Positions 43,449-52,767 of a stretch of 64,000 nt of DNA are shown piece after piece (position 1 is the stretch's first letter; each line of letters starts with the position of its first letter). Origin of the DNA: CBFIGX01 sp965662265 (GTDB lineage: Bacteria > Bacteroidota > Bacteroidia > Flavobacteriales > UBA7430); the NCBI GenBank assembly GCA_965662265.1, contig CBFIGX010000005.1, positions 62,001 through 126,000 on the forward strand. Direction: 5' to 3'. The position numbers and the translations under genes are program-made. Below the pieces are notes generated by a model. That model ran no database searches and was not told the origin of the DNA. It saw only the letters and a list, made by a program, of their open reading frames with translations.

Positions 43449-44984
43449 TTATCCCGCCCAATTTTCACGATCTAAACTTCTATAGTGAATAGCTTCAGAT
43501 AAGTGTTTAATATCTATTTCATCACTTTGATCTAAATCGGCAATTGTCCTTGATACCTTAAGGATTCTATCATAAGCACGTGCACTTAAGTCTAATTTTT
43601 CCATGGCTAGTTTTAATAAATTAGAAGAGGCCTTATCTAAAACACAGTTTTTTTTTATAACATTAGATTCCATTTGGGCATTACAATATATGTTTTGATT
43701 GTGAAAACGTTCCCCTTGTTTAATTCGAGACTCAATGACTCGTACTCTTATTTCTTCACTAGGTTCTTCATTTGTAACTTCCGTAAGTTGATCGAAACTT
43801 ACAGGTGTTACCTCCACGTGTAAATCAATACGATCTAACAATGGACCTGAGACTCTATTTAGATATTTTTGAACCAGTCCGGGTGCGCAAACGCATTGTT
43901 TGGTTGGATGGTTATAATACCCACATGGACATGGATTCATAGAGGCTATTAAGGTAAAGCTAGCAGGAAAGTCAACATTAAATCGAGATCTCGATATCGT
44001 CACAACTCTATCTTCTAAGGGTTGTCTCATCACTTCTAATACGGTTCTCTTGAACTCAGGGAGCTCATCTAAAAAAAGAACCCCATTATGAGCTAAAGAG
44101 ATTTCACCAGGTTGTGGAACTGTCCCTCCTCCAACTAAAGCCACATCAGAAATAGTGTGATGAGGAGCTCTAAAAGGTCTGTGGGCAACCAAGGAAGAAA
44201 TCTCATTAAGCTTTCCAGCAACAGAATGAATTTTTGTTGTCTCTAATGCCTCCGCTAAGCTTAGAGGCGGTAATATACTAGGAAAACGTTTTGCAAGCAT
44301 GGTTTTACCTGAACCTGGAGGCCCAATTAGAATTACATTATGCCCACCTGCTGCAGCTATTTCCAAAGCTCTTTTTATATCCACTTGACCTTTAACATCT
44401 GAGAAATTGTGAGTTTCATTTTTTTGCTCATAATTAAATACTGCTCTAGTGTCTACAAATTCAGGTTCTATTGAGGCATCTCCAGAAAAAAAGCTACAAA
44501 CCTCTTTAATATGACTCATACCGTACACATTTATACCAGATACAATAGCGGCCTCCTTAGCATTTTTGCGTGGTAAGATAAGACCTTTAATACCTTCTTT
44601 TTTTGCTTGAATAGCTATTGGTAAAGCGCCTTTAATAGGCAAGATGGTCCCGTCTAGTGACAACTCTCCCATAATGATATATGAAGAAATATTAGGTGCA
44701 TCAATTTGTTTAGAGCCTACAAGAACACCAATAGCTATTGCTAGATCGTAGGCTGCTCCCTCCTTTCTTATATCTGCAGGCGCCATATTTACTACCACTT
44801 TAAAACCTGGCCACCTATAACCCTGATTGTAAAGTGCGACATGAATACGCTCCTTTGATTCTTTTACAGCATTGTCAGGCAATCCAACCAATATAAACTT
44901 TGCTCCACGAGATATATTAACCTCTATGGTTATCGTGGTAGCATCTATTCCATGAACAGCACTACCAAATACTTTAACTAACAT
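43449..44984 (-). CDS. comM: YifB/ComM family Mg-chelatase-like AAA+ ATPase
   Basis: 511 residues: N-terminal ChlI-like domain (VNISRGAKFILVGLPDNAV near 23), Walker A LIGPPGSGKTMLAKRFPS near 217, AHNGVLFLDELPEF Walker B near 307 and C-terminal Mg_chelatase_C domain. ComM of naturally competent bacteria is a branch-migration helicase that helps integrate incoming DNA. In non-competent species the role is less clear, so the symbol is tentative. Confidence 0.92.
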   Translation of the reverse strand: MLVKVFGSAVHGIDATTITIEVNISRGAKFILVGLPDNAVKESKERIHVALYNQGYRWPGFKVVVNMAPADIRKEGAAYDLAIAIGVLVGSKQIDAPNISSYIIMGELSLDGTILPIKGALPIAIQAKKEGIKGLILPRKNAKEAAIVSGINVYGMSHIKEVCSFFSGDASIEPEFVDTRAVFNYEQKNETHNFSDVKGQVDIKRALEIAAAGGHNVILIGPPGSGKTMLAKRFPSILPPLSLAEALETTKIHSVAGKLNEISSLVAHRPFRAPHHTISDVALVGGGTVPQPGEISLAHNGVLFLDELPEFKRTVLEVMRQPLEDRVVTISRSRFNVDFPASFTLIASMNPCPCGYYNHPTKQCVCAPGLVQKYLNRVSGPLLDRIDLHVEVTPVSFDQLTEVTNEEPSEEIRVRVIESRIKQGERFHNQNIYCNAQMESNVIKKNCVLDKASSNLLKLAMEKLDLSARAYDRILKVSRTIADLDQSDEIDIKHLSEAIHYRSLDRENWAG

Positions 44985-45027
44985 ATGTATATTATTTTAT
45001 TTATTGTTCAATATAGGAATATTAAAC

Positions 45028-45061
45028 AAAAAAAAAGGTGTCTAAAAAGACACCTTTTTTT
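45028..45061 (-). terminator. Terminator after the PNGase F-like gene
   Basis: Stem GGTGTCT with AGACACC, AAAA loop, extended by long A and T runs. Placed 3' of the gene that ends at 45075 on the minus strand. Confidence 0.85.
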
Positions 45062-45074
45062 CGTAAAGATATAT

Positions 45075-47099
45075 TTATTCGGATATCACAAACTTACGAG
45101 TTTGTTCATAACCGTTCTCAGCTCTTATTTTTGCATAATAAACACCAGGAGCATATCCAATAACGCTTAATTCTACCACATCTGAGGTAAATTCACTTAT
45201 TGGCTTGAAATAAACCTCTGTGCCAAGATTATTATAAATCGTTATAGCTACATCTTGTTTACGTGCGAAAGACATACTCAGCTGAATATTGTCAGAAGCT
45301 GGATTGGGGAAAATCTCAATATGGTGTTCGCTAAAATCAGTTGTTTCAAGAGGGTAATCTACTGTAAAATGATAATCTATTTGCTGACCAAAGTCGTCCG
45401 GAAATTTTTTGATTATGTTACCCTCCATATTTCTGATTTGAACAATGCCGGCTGCACTTGATGATTCACCATTATACCAATATTCGTTAACGCCATCTTC
45501 AGCTGCATCTTTAAAAGTTAACACATAACAACCCCAGTTTAATGAAATCGTATCTTTATGCCATGTAAAAGCAGCACCATTTGGTCCTTGCTCATAAAGT
45601 AATTCCCCTTCAGCGTCATTAATGGTGTATGAACTCTGTATAGCTCTATTGGTTGATCCATAGTTTACCTGAGTTCTATATTCAAAGACAAATTCTTGAG
45701 GCAATACATCAGGAATTTCAATAGATGAGCGTAGTGTATTATTAGAGGTATACTCGTCGCCGTCATATAACAAGTTAACGATAAATTTAGAATTTTCGGT
45801 AGTGCCTGTCCAATTTGGATTTGGAAGATCTATTTGGGCTGATTCTGAGTAATTTATTGCGCCACTCCACTCATAAATTGATAAGTCTTGACCTTCTATA
45901 CCATATTCAATTCGTACCGTATTAATTAATTCTGAACCTCTATTTTTAATTATAATTTTCGGTGAAGCGCAAATAGGGTTTTTTCGAGACCATGCATCTT
46001 TTGTGGATGGAGCAATAATGTCAACAATTTCAATATCTTTCGAAAAGCTATGGGCGCCATAAGTAAATAAGGTATTTGAAACAATAAATGAGCCGTCTGA
46101 TTCGCCATTATTAGAATAACCTTGAATGGTATAATCGATCAGAACATCCTGATCAAACTCTATAAAATCAGTAATGTAGGTAGTTTCCATGTCAACTTTT
46201 GTACCAGGACACCAACCTGCCCTATCAAAAGGCCATGTTCCTCCTTGTGGGTAGATTGGTATCATTCCACAATCATTCCACACATCCCACTGAAAGTATT
46301 CTTCACCATCAATAGAGATACCGTGTTGCTTTGAAACCCACTCGCAACAATTTTGTGGCCCTTCATGTCCATGTCCTGAAATAATAGACTTTACAGCAAT
46401 CTTTGTAACCTCTTGATCAAAATTTTTAGTAATTGGCACAAAATGATCGTTATCGGCCAAACTCTGATATGAGTAGCTACCTACCGGATACATATTTTCT
46501 ATAGACAATACTTCTAATGGAGGAGTACCTTTAATAAAATCAAAATTTATGGAAGCAGAAAAACCACGTCCTTCTTGAGGCCAACCACTAAAAAGCACAC
46601 GAATCAGTGAAGAGTCGTTTAACAAAGGTGCATAATCAGTGATATCAAACTCATAATTATGGGTCCACGAGGCACCATACAGATCGTTAGGGTCGGATGT
46701 TGAACTGTTCCAATCCATATAGTTGCCATAAGGTGTAATTAGCCGACCTAATTCAAATTTTTCTAGCACAGGATAAATGTTCCATGTTGTATCTACTATT
46801 GTATAGTCCGTTACAAGAGTATCTATCGAAACAATCGATGAATCTAATAGACCTGTAGGCTCCATAAGATAAATTGCAACCGTATAATCCCAATGAGAGC
46901 AGCCACCATCAGAGCAGCCTAATGTGAAATTCATCGTTATTTCTTCAAAATTTCCTTCGGTAGGAAAAAGTGCGTTTGCATCATAATTACCATACCAAGT
47001 TAATTGTGTATTGTCGTGAGCAGATACTTGTATCGTATCGTTTTGTGCTAGTACACTTATACCAAATAGTAATGACAAGCTTAAGAAAAATTGTTTCAT
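45075..47099 (-). CDS. T9SS-secreted peptide-N-glycosidase F-related protein
   Basis: 674 residues, signal peptide (ISVLAQ, about residue 19). Residues about 20-380 resemble the PNGase F-related pair of jelly-roll domains (GCSDGGCSHWDYTVAIYL near 58, SGHGHEGPQNCCEW near 245). The C-terminal 80 residues are a type A T9SS sorting domain (EIFPNPASDNIQLSM; APGVYYAKIRAENGYEQTRK). Possible N-glycan release from glycoproteins, but catalysis cannot be judged by eye. It follows the MbnP lipoprotein gene by 8 bases, so the two are cotranscribed. Confidence 0.82.
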   Translation of the reverse strand: MKQFFLSLSLLFGISVLAQNDTIQVSAHDNTQLTWYGNYDANALFPTEGNFEEITMNFTLGCSDGGCSHWDYTVAIYLMEPTGLLDSSIVSIDTLVTDYTIVDTTWNIYPVLEKFELGRLITPYGNYMDWNSSTSDPNDLYGASWTHNYEFDITDYAPLLNDSSLIRVLFSGWPQEGRGFSASINFDFIKGTPPLEVLSIENMYPVGSYSYQSLADNDHFVPITKNFDQEVTKIAVKSIISGHGHEGPQNCCEWVSKQHGISIDGEEYFQWDVWNDCGMIPIYPQGGTWPFDRAGWCPGTKVDMETTYITDFIEFDQDVLIDYTIQGYSNNGESDGSFIVSNTLFTYGAHSFSKDIEIVDIIAPSTKDAWSRKNPICASPKIIIKNRGSELINTVRIEYGIEGQDLSIYEWSGAINYSESAQIDLPNPNWTGTTENSKFIVNLLYDGDEYTSNNTLRSSIEIPDVLPQEFVFEYRTQVNYGSTNRAIQSSYTINDAEGELLYEQGPNGAAFTWHKDTISLNWGCYVLTFKDAAEDGVNEYWYNGESSSAAGIVQIRNMEGNIIKKFPDDFGQQIDYHFTVDYPLETTDFSEHHIEIFPNPASDNIQLSMSFARKQDVAITIYNNLGTEVYFKPISEFTSDVVELSVIGYAPGVYYAKIRAENGYEQTRKFVISE

Positions 47100-47107
47100 G
47101 TTATGAT

Positions 47108-47857
47108 TTAATTTAGATAGAATGAGTTAGATAGGTTATCAGATAATGTTTGAAAAATTTCGATATTAATCTCAGAATGGGCAGCGTCTTGTTCAACAAA
47201 ATCTATAGTTCCAGCATCACCAAGAAGCAGTGAATCTAGTGCAAAATTAATTGCAATGGTTGCGCCCAGTTCATTCAAGTCAATAGCTCCAAGCCCTAGC
47301 TGGATTGTTCGATACATACTATCGAAGCCTGTATGATAAGAAAACGTTGATTGTGGAATTCCTAATTGTGTGGTATCAACCCTTCCTTCGAGCATTAAAA
47401 ACTTATATTTCGAGGCCCACGACCAATACGTATTTTGAGATATACTAAGTGGCGAATCAAAATCTACTGCAGAAGGGTCGCTTGCATTCATTAATGAGTC
47501 TAAGCCTACCCCAAAGTGTATCGTATTATATGTTCCTTTTGAAAGGACTGTTTCATAATAATAATTAGAACTAGAAAAATCTATTAAAGAAAGTGTGTCT
47601 AATTCAATTATATCTCCACTAGAATGTTCGATACTAAGGTGAGATAAATAAAACTTAAACATCTCTACACGAAAAGAGCGCCCTAAATAATCAGTATAAA
47701 GTGAATCATTAAGTACTAGAACTTCTCCATTATATGTAGGTGATATGGTAATGGTTAAAGGAACACTATGGCATACTTGAGTCAATTTATCTTTTTCGCA
47801 AGAAGACAATATTAGAATCAAAAGACTTATCGATATGGCACTTTTAAAAATTTTCAT
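47108..47857 (-). CDS. MbnP-like lipoprotein
   Basis: 249 residues with lipobox LSSC (Cys about residue 20). Matches the MbnP-like family: VEMFKFYLSHL near 64, GVGLDSLMNASDPS near 117, TYWSWASKYKFLMLEG near 142 and SYHTGFD near 172. In methanobactin systems MbnP is paired with the dihaem enzyme MbnH, but no MauG/MbnH gene is here. Its partner is the PNGase F-like gene 8 bases downstream. Copper binding is possible but not shown. Confidence 0.82.
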   Translation of the reverse strand: MKIFKSAISISLLILILSSCEKDKLTQVCHSVPLTITISPTYNGEVLVLNDSLYTDYLGRSFRVEMFKFYLSHLSIEHSSGDIIELDTLSLIDFSSSNYYYETVLSKGTYNTIHFGVGLDSLMNASDPSAVDFDSPLSISQNTYWSWASKYKFLMLEGRVDTTQLGIPQSTFSYHTGFDSMYRTIQLGLGAIDLNELGATIAINFALDSLLLGDAGTIDFVEQDAAHSEINIEIFQTLSDNLSNSFYLN

Positions 47858-47867
47858 AGAATGAATT

Positions 47868-49457
47868 TTATGTTTTAGGGTGCTTGACTATAAAAGTACT
47901 TAAAACTAGATGTAAAATATAAACAATCGACAACAAAGATGCTATTCTGCCTATATAATCACCGTATTGAGTGTAAAAGGTTATTTTATTAAGTTTAGAT
48001 ACATTTACAAGCATAGCACCTTGTTGATTGTAAGGAATGTGCTCAACCTCTTCACCTAAATGATTAATAAAAGAACTAACACCTGTATTTGCAGATCGTG
48101 TTATATAACGTCTATTTTCTACTGCTCTTAGTCGGGCATAGGCATTGTGTTGTTGATAGCCAAAAGTCTCCCCCCACCATCCATCGTTTGTGATGATACT
48201 TATCCAGTCGGCACCTGCTAAGACAAATGACCTAACATAATCTGGAAAAATTGACTCGTAACATATCATTGATGCCGTATTACCATGACTAGTAGCTAAA
48301 TTAACAATAGAATCATTAACACCAAAATTACCTATTGTTCCACCAATATTAATTGGGAAAGCCTCTAATAATGGTCTTAGAAATAATGCAAATGGAGTCA
48401 TTTCTGCACCGGGAACCAATTTTGACTTATGAAAAATTTGAGTCTTTCGATCTGTGCTTAATAGCAAAGCAGTGTTATAAACTTCAAAGTATTGGCCATC
48501 GCTACTTTTTCTTATCGATGGGTTTTGAATATTAGGATTCTGAATAATTTTTCCTGTAGAAGCTCCTGTTAAAATTTCAGCATCAGGAAAAAATCGCAAC
48601 CATTCTTTCATACGCATTAGTGTGGGAGCTGTTTCTACTCTTGATTCCCAAATCCAGTCTACTACAAAAGTTTCTGGTAGGAGAATTAGGTCAGCAACCT
48701 GCTGCTGATTGGAGTCAAAAATAATTGATTTTACACGATCGAGCTGTTGTGATTGAGGAACTTTAAACTTTTCATCATGCGGCTCATAATTAGGTTGGAC
48801 AATTAAAACGTGAAGTTTGTCTCCAGTTAAATTTGCATTTTGATGATATAATAACTGTGATATAGCAATAGGAAGTAAAGCTATAACTATAATTTTATAT
48901 GGTTTAAGCCAAATACCTCTTTCATGGTATGTTTTGAGCATCAAAAAAACATATATATTAAGTAGCAACACCCAAATAGAGCCACCCAAAGTTCCTGTAT
49001 ACTCATACCACTGAATCCAGGATATGGCATCAGAAAAAACGTTCCCAAGAGTAAGCCAAGGCCATGTGAGTTCCCAATTTAAATGAAGGTATTCAAAAGC
49101 TAACCATAATGTAGGGAATGCAATAAAACCGTGCTTATTGCCTAATATTTTACGGATTTTAAATACCATAATCATGACACCAGACATAAGAAATGCGTTA
49201 AATATGGAAGCAAAGAGGCCACCTCCCCAATGGGCATTCATGACCCATGATGTTAAACTAAAGTTTATTACAAAAAATAAGAGAAGAAGTTTTAGGAATA
49301 AACTGAAGGTGTTGGTTTGTGTAGAACTATTGAAAACAAGCCACAAAAGAGGTACAAATGCAACAAATATGAAACAAGTATAACCATTAGGAGGCCATGC
49401 AACATAAAAGAACAACGAAGCTATTAAACCAACAAGTAGGTCTCTTACAAAATTCAT
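47868..49457 (-). CDS. lnt: Apolipoprotein N-acyltransferase
   Basis: Adds the third acyl chain to lipoproteins at the inner membrane. 529 residues: several N-terminal membrane segments, then a nitrilase-fold domain with the Glu-Lys-Cys triad visible in LLPETFVVDW, KSKLVPGAEMTPF and MICYESIFPDYVR. A last membrane segment is at the C-terminus. It serves the many lipoproteins of this genome. 10 bases upstream of the MbnP-like gene. Confidence 0.95.
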   Translation of the reverse strand: MNFVRDLLVGLIASLFFYVAWPPNGYTCFIFVAFVPLLWLVFNSSTQTNTFSLFLKLLLLFFVINFSLTSWVMNAHWGGGLFASIFNAFLMSGVMIMVFKIRKILGNKHGFIAFPTLWLAFEYLHLNWELTWPWLTLGNVFSDAISWIQWYEYTGTLGGSIWVLLLNIYVFLMLKTYHERGIWLKPYKIIVIALLPIAISQLLYHQNANLTGDKLHVLIVQPNYEPHDEKFKVPQSQQLDRVKSIIFDSNQQQVADLILLPETFVVDWIWESRVETAPTLMRMKEWLRFFPDAEILTGASTGKIIQNPNIQNPSIRKSSDGQYFEVYNTALLLSTDRKTQIFHKSKLVPGAEMTPFALFLRPLLEAFPINIGGTIGNFGVNDSIVNLATSHGNTASMICYESIFPDYVRSFVLAGADWISIITNDGWWGETFGYQQHNAYARLRAVENRRYITRSANTGVSSFINHLGEEVEHIPYNQQGAMLVNVSKLNKITFYTQYGDYIGRIASLLSIVYILHLVLSTFIVKHPKT

Positions 49458-49513
49458 AGGATGGATTTATATCGCATAAATTTTCTTTAATTTGCTACAA
49501 ATATAAGGTTCAA

Positions 49514-50206
49514 ATGCGAAAACACATCCCAAACTTACTTACAATAACAAATCTTATTTGTGGCTGTATTGCTGTTCAACAAGTATTTGAAGGCAACTTA
49601 ATTACTGCAGCCTATTTAATTGGGTTGTCCGCACTGTTTGATTTTATGGATGGTGCAGCTGCACGATTACTTAAAGTGTCAAATGACCTAGGAAAAGAAT
49701 TAGACTCTTTAGCAGATCTAGTAAGTTTTGGAGTGGTTCCTGGTGCTGTTGTTTTTCAACTGGTAGAAAATAGCACCTTAAGTACATATTCGTTTGTTGC
49801 TCTTATTATACCTGCTTTGTCTGCATACAGATTGGCTAAATTTAATATTGACGAACGACAAACAGATATGTTTATTGGGCTACCTGTTCCAGCAAATGCC
49901 TTGGTATTTTTATCCTTTCCTTTAATAACTCAGCACCAACCAAATCATATACTATCTAACTGGATTGCTACTCCTGAAGTCCTCATCATAGCAAGTTTTG
50001 TGTTTTCAATTTGCTTAGTTTCTGAGTTACCTTTGTTTGCCTTAAAATTTAAATCGCTTTCTTTTACTAATAATAAGTTGAGATATTTATTTATAGTTTT
50101 AGCCGCAACAATTGTGGTATTTATGCAATTTGCAGCTATACCTGTTATTATCGTATTGTATATCCTACTTTCTCTAATTTTCAGGAAAACTACTTACGCA
50201 AAGTAA
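49514..50206 (+). CDS. pssA: CDP-diacylglycerol-serine O-phosphatidyltransferase
   Basis: Makes phosphatidylserine for phosphatidylethanolamine synthesis. 230 residues, several membrane segments and the CDP-alcohol motif D-G-x2-A-R-x8-G-x3-D-x3-D in MDGAAARLLKVSNDLGKELD (residues about 46-65). Divergent from lnt; its 3' end overlaps the lptB 3' end by 17 bases, a convergent overlap. Confidence 0.93.
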   Translation: MRKHIPNLLTITNLICGCIAVQQVFEGNLITAAYLIGLSALFDFMDGAAARLLKVSNDLGKELDSLADLVSFGVVPGAVVFQLVENSTLSTYSFVALIIPALSAYRLAKFNIDERQTDMFIGLPVPANALVFLSFPLITQHQPNHILSNWIATPEVLIIASFVFSICLVSELPLFALKFKSLSFTNNKLRYLFIVLAATIVVFMQFAAIPVIIVLYILLSLIFRKTTYAK

Positions 50207-50915
50207 AATTTTGCCCTAAGTAAACCCGTCTTACCTGTTCGTCAGCAGCAAGTTCTTCTGCAGTACCTGCTTTTAAAATATTTCCTTCGAATAATAGATA
50301 AGCTCTATCCGTGATAGATAAAGTTTCCTGAACGTTATGATCTGTAATTAGAATACCAATGTTTTTCTCTTTCAGTTTATAAACGATAGACTGTATATCT
50401 TCAACTGCAATAGGATCTACACCTGCAAAAGGCTCATCTAGTAAAATAAATTTAGGACTCACAGCCAGTGCTCTAGCTATTTCAGTTCTACGTCGTTCTC
50501 CTCCAGACAATAAATCGCCTCTAGTATTACGTATGTGCGATAAACTAAATTCGCTTATTAACTCATCTAATTTCTCAGATTGCTCTTGTTTACTGAGTTT
50601 AGTCATCTCTAATACGGCTTTAATATTTTCTTCTACTGTGAGCTTCCTGAATACAGAAGCCTCTTGCGCTAGATATCCAATACCTTTTTGTGCTCTTTGA
50701 TACATAGCGTCAACTGTAATATCTTTATCATCCAGATACACAGAGCCTAGTGTAGGTTTTACAAGTCCTACAATCATATAAAAAGAGGTTGTTTTACCAG
50801 CGCCATTTGGGCCCAGTAAACCAACAATTTCGCCTTGATTAACTTCCAAACTAACGCCTTTTACCACTGTGCGATCTTTATATGTTTTGATAATATTATC
50901 TGCGCGTAATTTCAT
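50190..50915 (-). CDS. lptB: LPS export ABC transporter ATP-binding protein
   Basis: Powers LptFG in lifting LPS from the inner membrane. 241 residues: Walker A GLLGPNGAGKTTSFYMI near 33, signature LLSGGERRRTEIARAL near 139, Walker B FILLDEPFAGVDP near 158 and the H-loop ITDHNVQ. Overlaps tatC by 20 bases. The order kdsD-tatC-lptB is typical of Bacteroidota. Confidence 0.95.
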   Translation of the reverse strand: MKLRADNIIKTYKDRTVVKGVSLEVNQGEIVGLLGPNGAGKTTSFYMIVGLVKPTLGSVYLDDKDITVDAMYQRAQKGIGYLAQEASVFRKLTVEENIKAVLEMTKLSKQEQSEKLDELISEFSLSHIRNTRGDLLSGGERRRTEIARALAVSPKFILLDEPFAGVDPIAVEDIQSIVYKLKEKNIGILITDHNVQETLSITDRAYLLFEGNILKAGTAEELAADEQVRRVYLGQNFTLRK

Positions 50916-51720
50916 TTTTTTGGGCTGATTTATTTACCACGTATTTTGATATATAGATACTTATTTCATAAAGAACTAGTAATGGTAAAGTCACTAAAAC
51001 TTGACTAGACAAATCTGGCGGCGTTATAATGGAGGCAATAATTAAAGAACCTACTATAGCATGAGAACGATATGTCCTCATAGTTTCAGGTAACAAGAGT
51101 CCCATGCTCGACAAAAAATAAACCAAAACTGGTAATTGAAATATTAAACCACAAGCAAAAGTAATTGTTGTGACGGTACTAATAAATGAACTTAGATTTA
51201 TTTGATTAGATACCATATCGCTAACTTGATAACTACCCAAAAAATTGACTGACAAAGGAGAAATAACAAAATAACCAAAGCATATGCCGAGCATAAACAA
51301 GAATGAGACTACAACGACGACACCAGAAGTATACTTAGTTTCGTTATTGTTTAAAGCTGGCTTAATAAAACGCCACAACTCCCAAAATATATATGGAAAT
51401 GCAATAATGATTCCTGCAATAAAAGCAACCCATAAATGCATGGTAAACTGACCAGACATATCAACATTCATTAAAATAAATGGCTGTTCAGTAATACATA
51501 ACACATCACCCAAGTTAAATATTTCTGCAAGTTTACATAGACCTCTATAAGTTATAAAATCGGGCTCTTTAGATGCCAACAACACCTTGTCGAATAATAA
51601 ATACTTATTTACAAATGCCAAAATGGTAAACACTAACACCCCTATTACCGATCTAATAAGATGGCCTCGTAACACCCCTAGATGTTGTAAGAAAGACATG
51701 TCGTTTTGTTTAGCGCTCAT
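50896..51720 (-). CDS. tatC: Sec-independent translocase TatC
   Basis: Core of the twin-arginine translocase, with about six membrane segments in 274 residues. Family segments: FLQHLGVLRGHLIRSV near 10, FIAGIIIAFPYIFWELWRFIKPAL near 100 and FQLPVLVYFLSSMGLL near 192. tatA is not adjacent. The gene begins 1 base after the kdsD stop and overlaps lptB. Confidence 0.95.
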   Translation of the reverse strand: MSAKQNDMSFLQHLGVLRGHLIRSVIGVLVFTILAFVNKYLLFDKVLLASKEPDFITYRGLCKLAEIFNLGDVLCITEQPFILMNVDMSGQFTMHLWVAFIAGIIIAFPYIFWELWRFIKPALNNNETKYTSGVVVVVSFLFMLGICFGYFVISPLSVNFLGSYQVSDMVSNQINLSSFISTVTTITFACGLIFQLPVLVYFLSSMGLLLPETMRTYRSHAIVGSLIIASIITPPDLSSQVLVTLPLLVLYEISIYISKYVVNKSAQKNEITRR

Positions 51721-51721
51721 T

Positions 51722-52735
51722 TTATAAAATACCTTCTTTTAGAATATCGTTCAAGTGAATTAAGCCAATATATACTCCATTATCAACAACTATTAATTGC
51801 GTGATGTTTTTAGTCTCCATAGTTGATAATGCATTAGCGACTAGCGTACCTTTAGGAACAATATAAGGGTCTTTTGTCATTATAGTTTTTGCTTTGGCAC
51901 CTGAAAAGTTCATATCATTTTCCAACATTCGTCTGAGATCACCATCAGTTACCAATCCAACTACGCTTCCCTTATCGCATACAACTGTAGCTCCCAATCT
52001 TTTTGATGAAATTTCAACGATTACCTGACTTATAGTAGCATCTAAAGAAACTTCCGGTTTATTTTCGTGTATTAAATCTTCTACTCGTAAGTATAATTTC
52101 TTTCCAAGTGAACCTCCAGGATGATATTTAGCAAAATCTTCTGCTGTAAAATCTTTCATTTCTAAAAGTGCCACAGCCATGGCATCGCCTAATACTAGCT
52201 GGACAGTGGTACTTGTTGTAGGAGCAAGATTATTGGGGCAGGCCTCTTTTTCAGCAAAAGCGTGAAAAACATAATCGGATTGATCCGCTAAATATGAGGA
52301 CTTATTTGAAGTCATTGCTATTAAAGGATTACCATTATTTTTTATAAGTGGAACTAAGACTTTTATCTCGGGTGTATTACCACTTTTTGAAATACATAAA
52401 ACGATATCATCTTGTAGTATCATTCCCAAATCGCCATGTATAGCATCAGCTGCATGCATAAATATTGCTGGCTGCCCAGTAGAATTTAGGGTGGCAACAA
52501 TTTTATTAGCGATGTTTGCACTTTTCCCGATACCTGTAACTATCAATCTTCCTTTTGATTCATGAATTAGTTGAATAGCAGATGTGAACTCCTTATCTAT
52601 AAGGGTATTGAGATTTGAAATAGCTTCGGCTTGTAGACGAATAACTTTGTTAACTATTTGTGATATTTCCTTAGAAGATTTCAAGTCTATTGTTTTGATA
52701 TTAGATAACTTTATCTTTACTTTATTACCATGCAA
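51722..52735 (-). CDS. kdsD: D-arabinose-5-phosphate isomerase (KpsF/GutQ family)
   Basis: Converts ribulose-5-phosphate to arabinose-5-phosphate for Kdo and LPS. 337 residues: SIS domain (GIGKSANIANKIVATLNSTG near 67, SGNTPEI near 115) then two CBS domains (about 205-335, VVGLVTDGDLRRML near 263). Only 32 bases separate its start from the divergent recQ start, so promoters must overlap coding sequence or the real start lies further in. Confidence 0.93.
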   Translation of the reverse strand: MHGNKVKIKLSNIKTIDLKSSKEISQIVNKVIRLQAEAISNLNTLIDKEFTSAIQLIHESKGRLIVTGIGKSANIANKIVATLNSTGQPAIFMHAADAIHGDLGMILQDDIVLCISKSGNTPEIKVLVPLIKNNGNPLIAMTSNKSSYLADQSDYVFHAFAEKEACPNNLAPTTSTTVQLVLGDAMAVALLEMKDFTAEDFAKYHPGGSLGKKLYLRVEDLIHENKPEVSLDATISQVIVEISSKRLGATVVCDKGSVVGLVTDGDLRRMLENDMNFSGAKAKTIMTKDPYIVPKGTLVANALSTMETKNITQLIVVDNGVYIGLIHLNDILKEGIL

Positions 52736-52767
52736 AATAACTCAATTTTCGGGAATTTACAGCGTAT

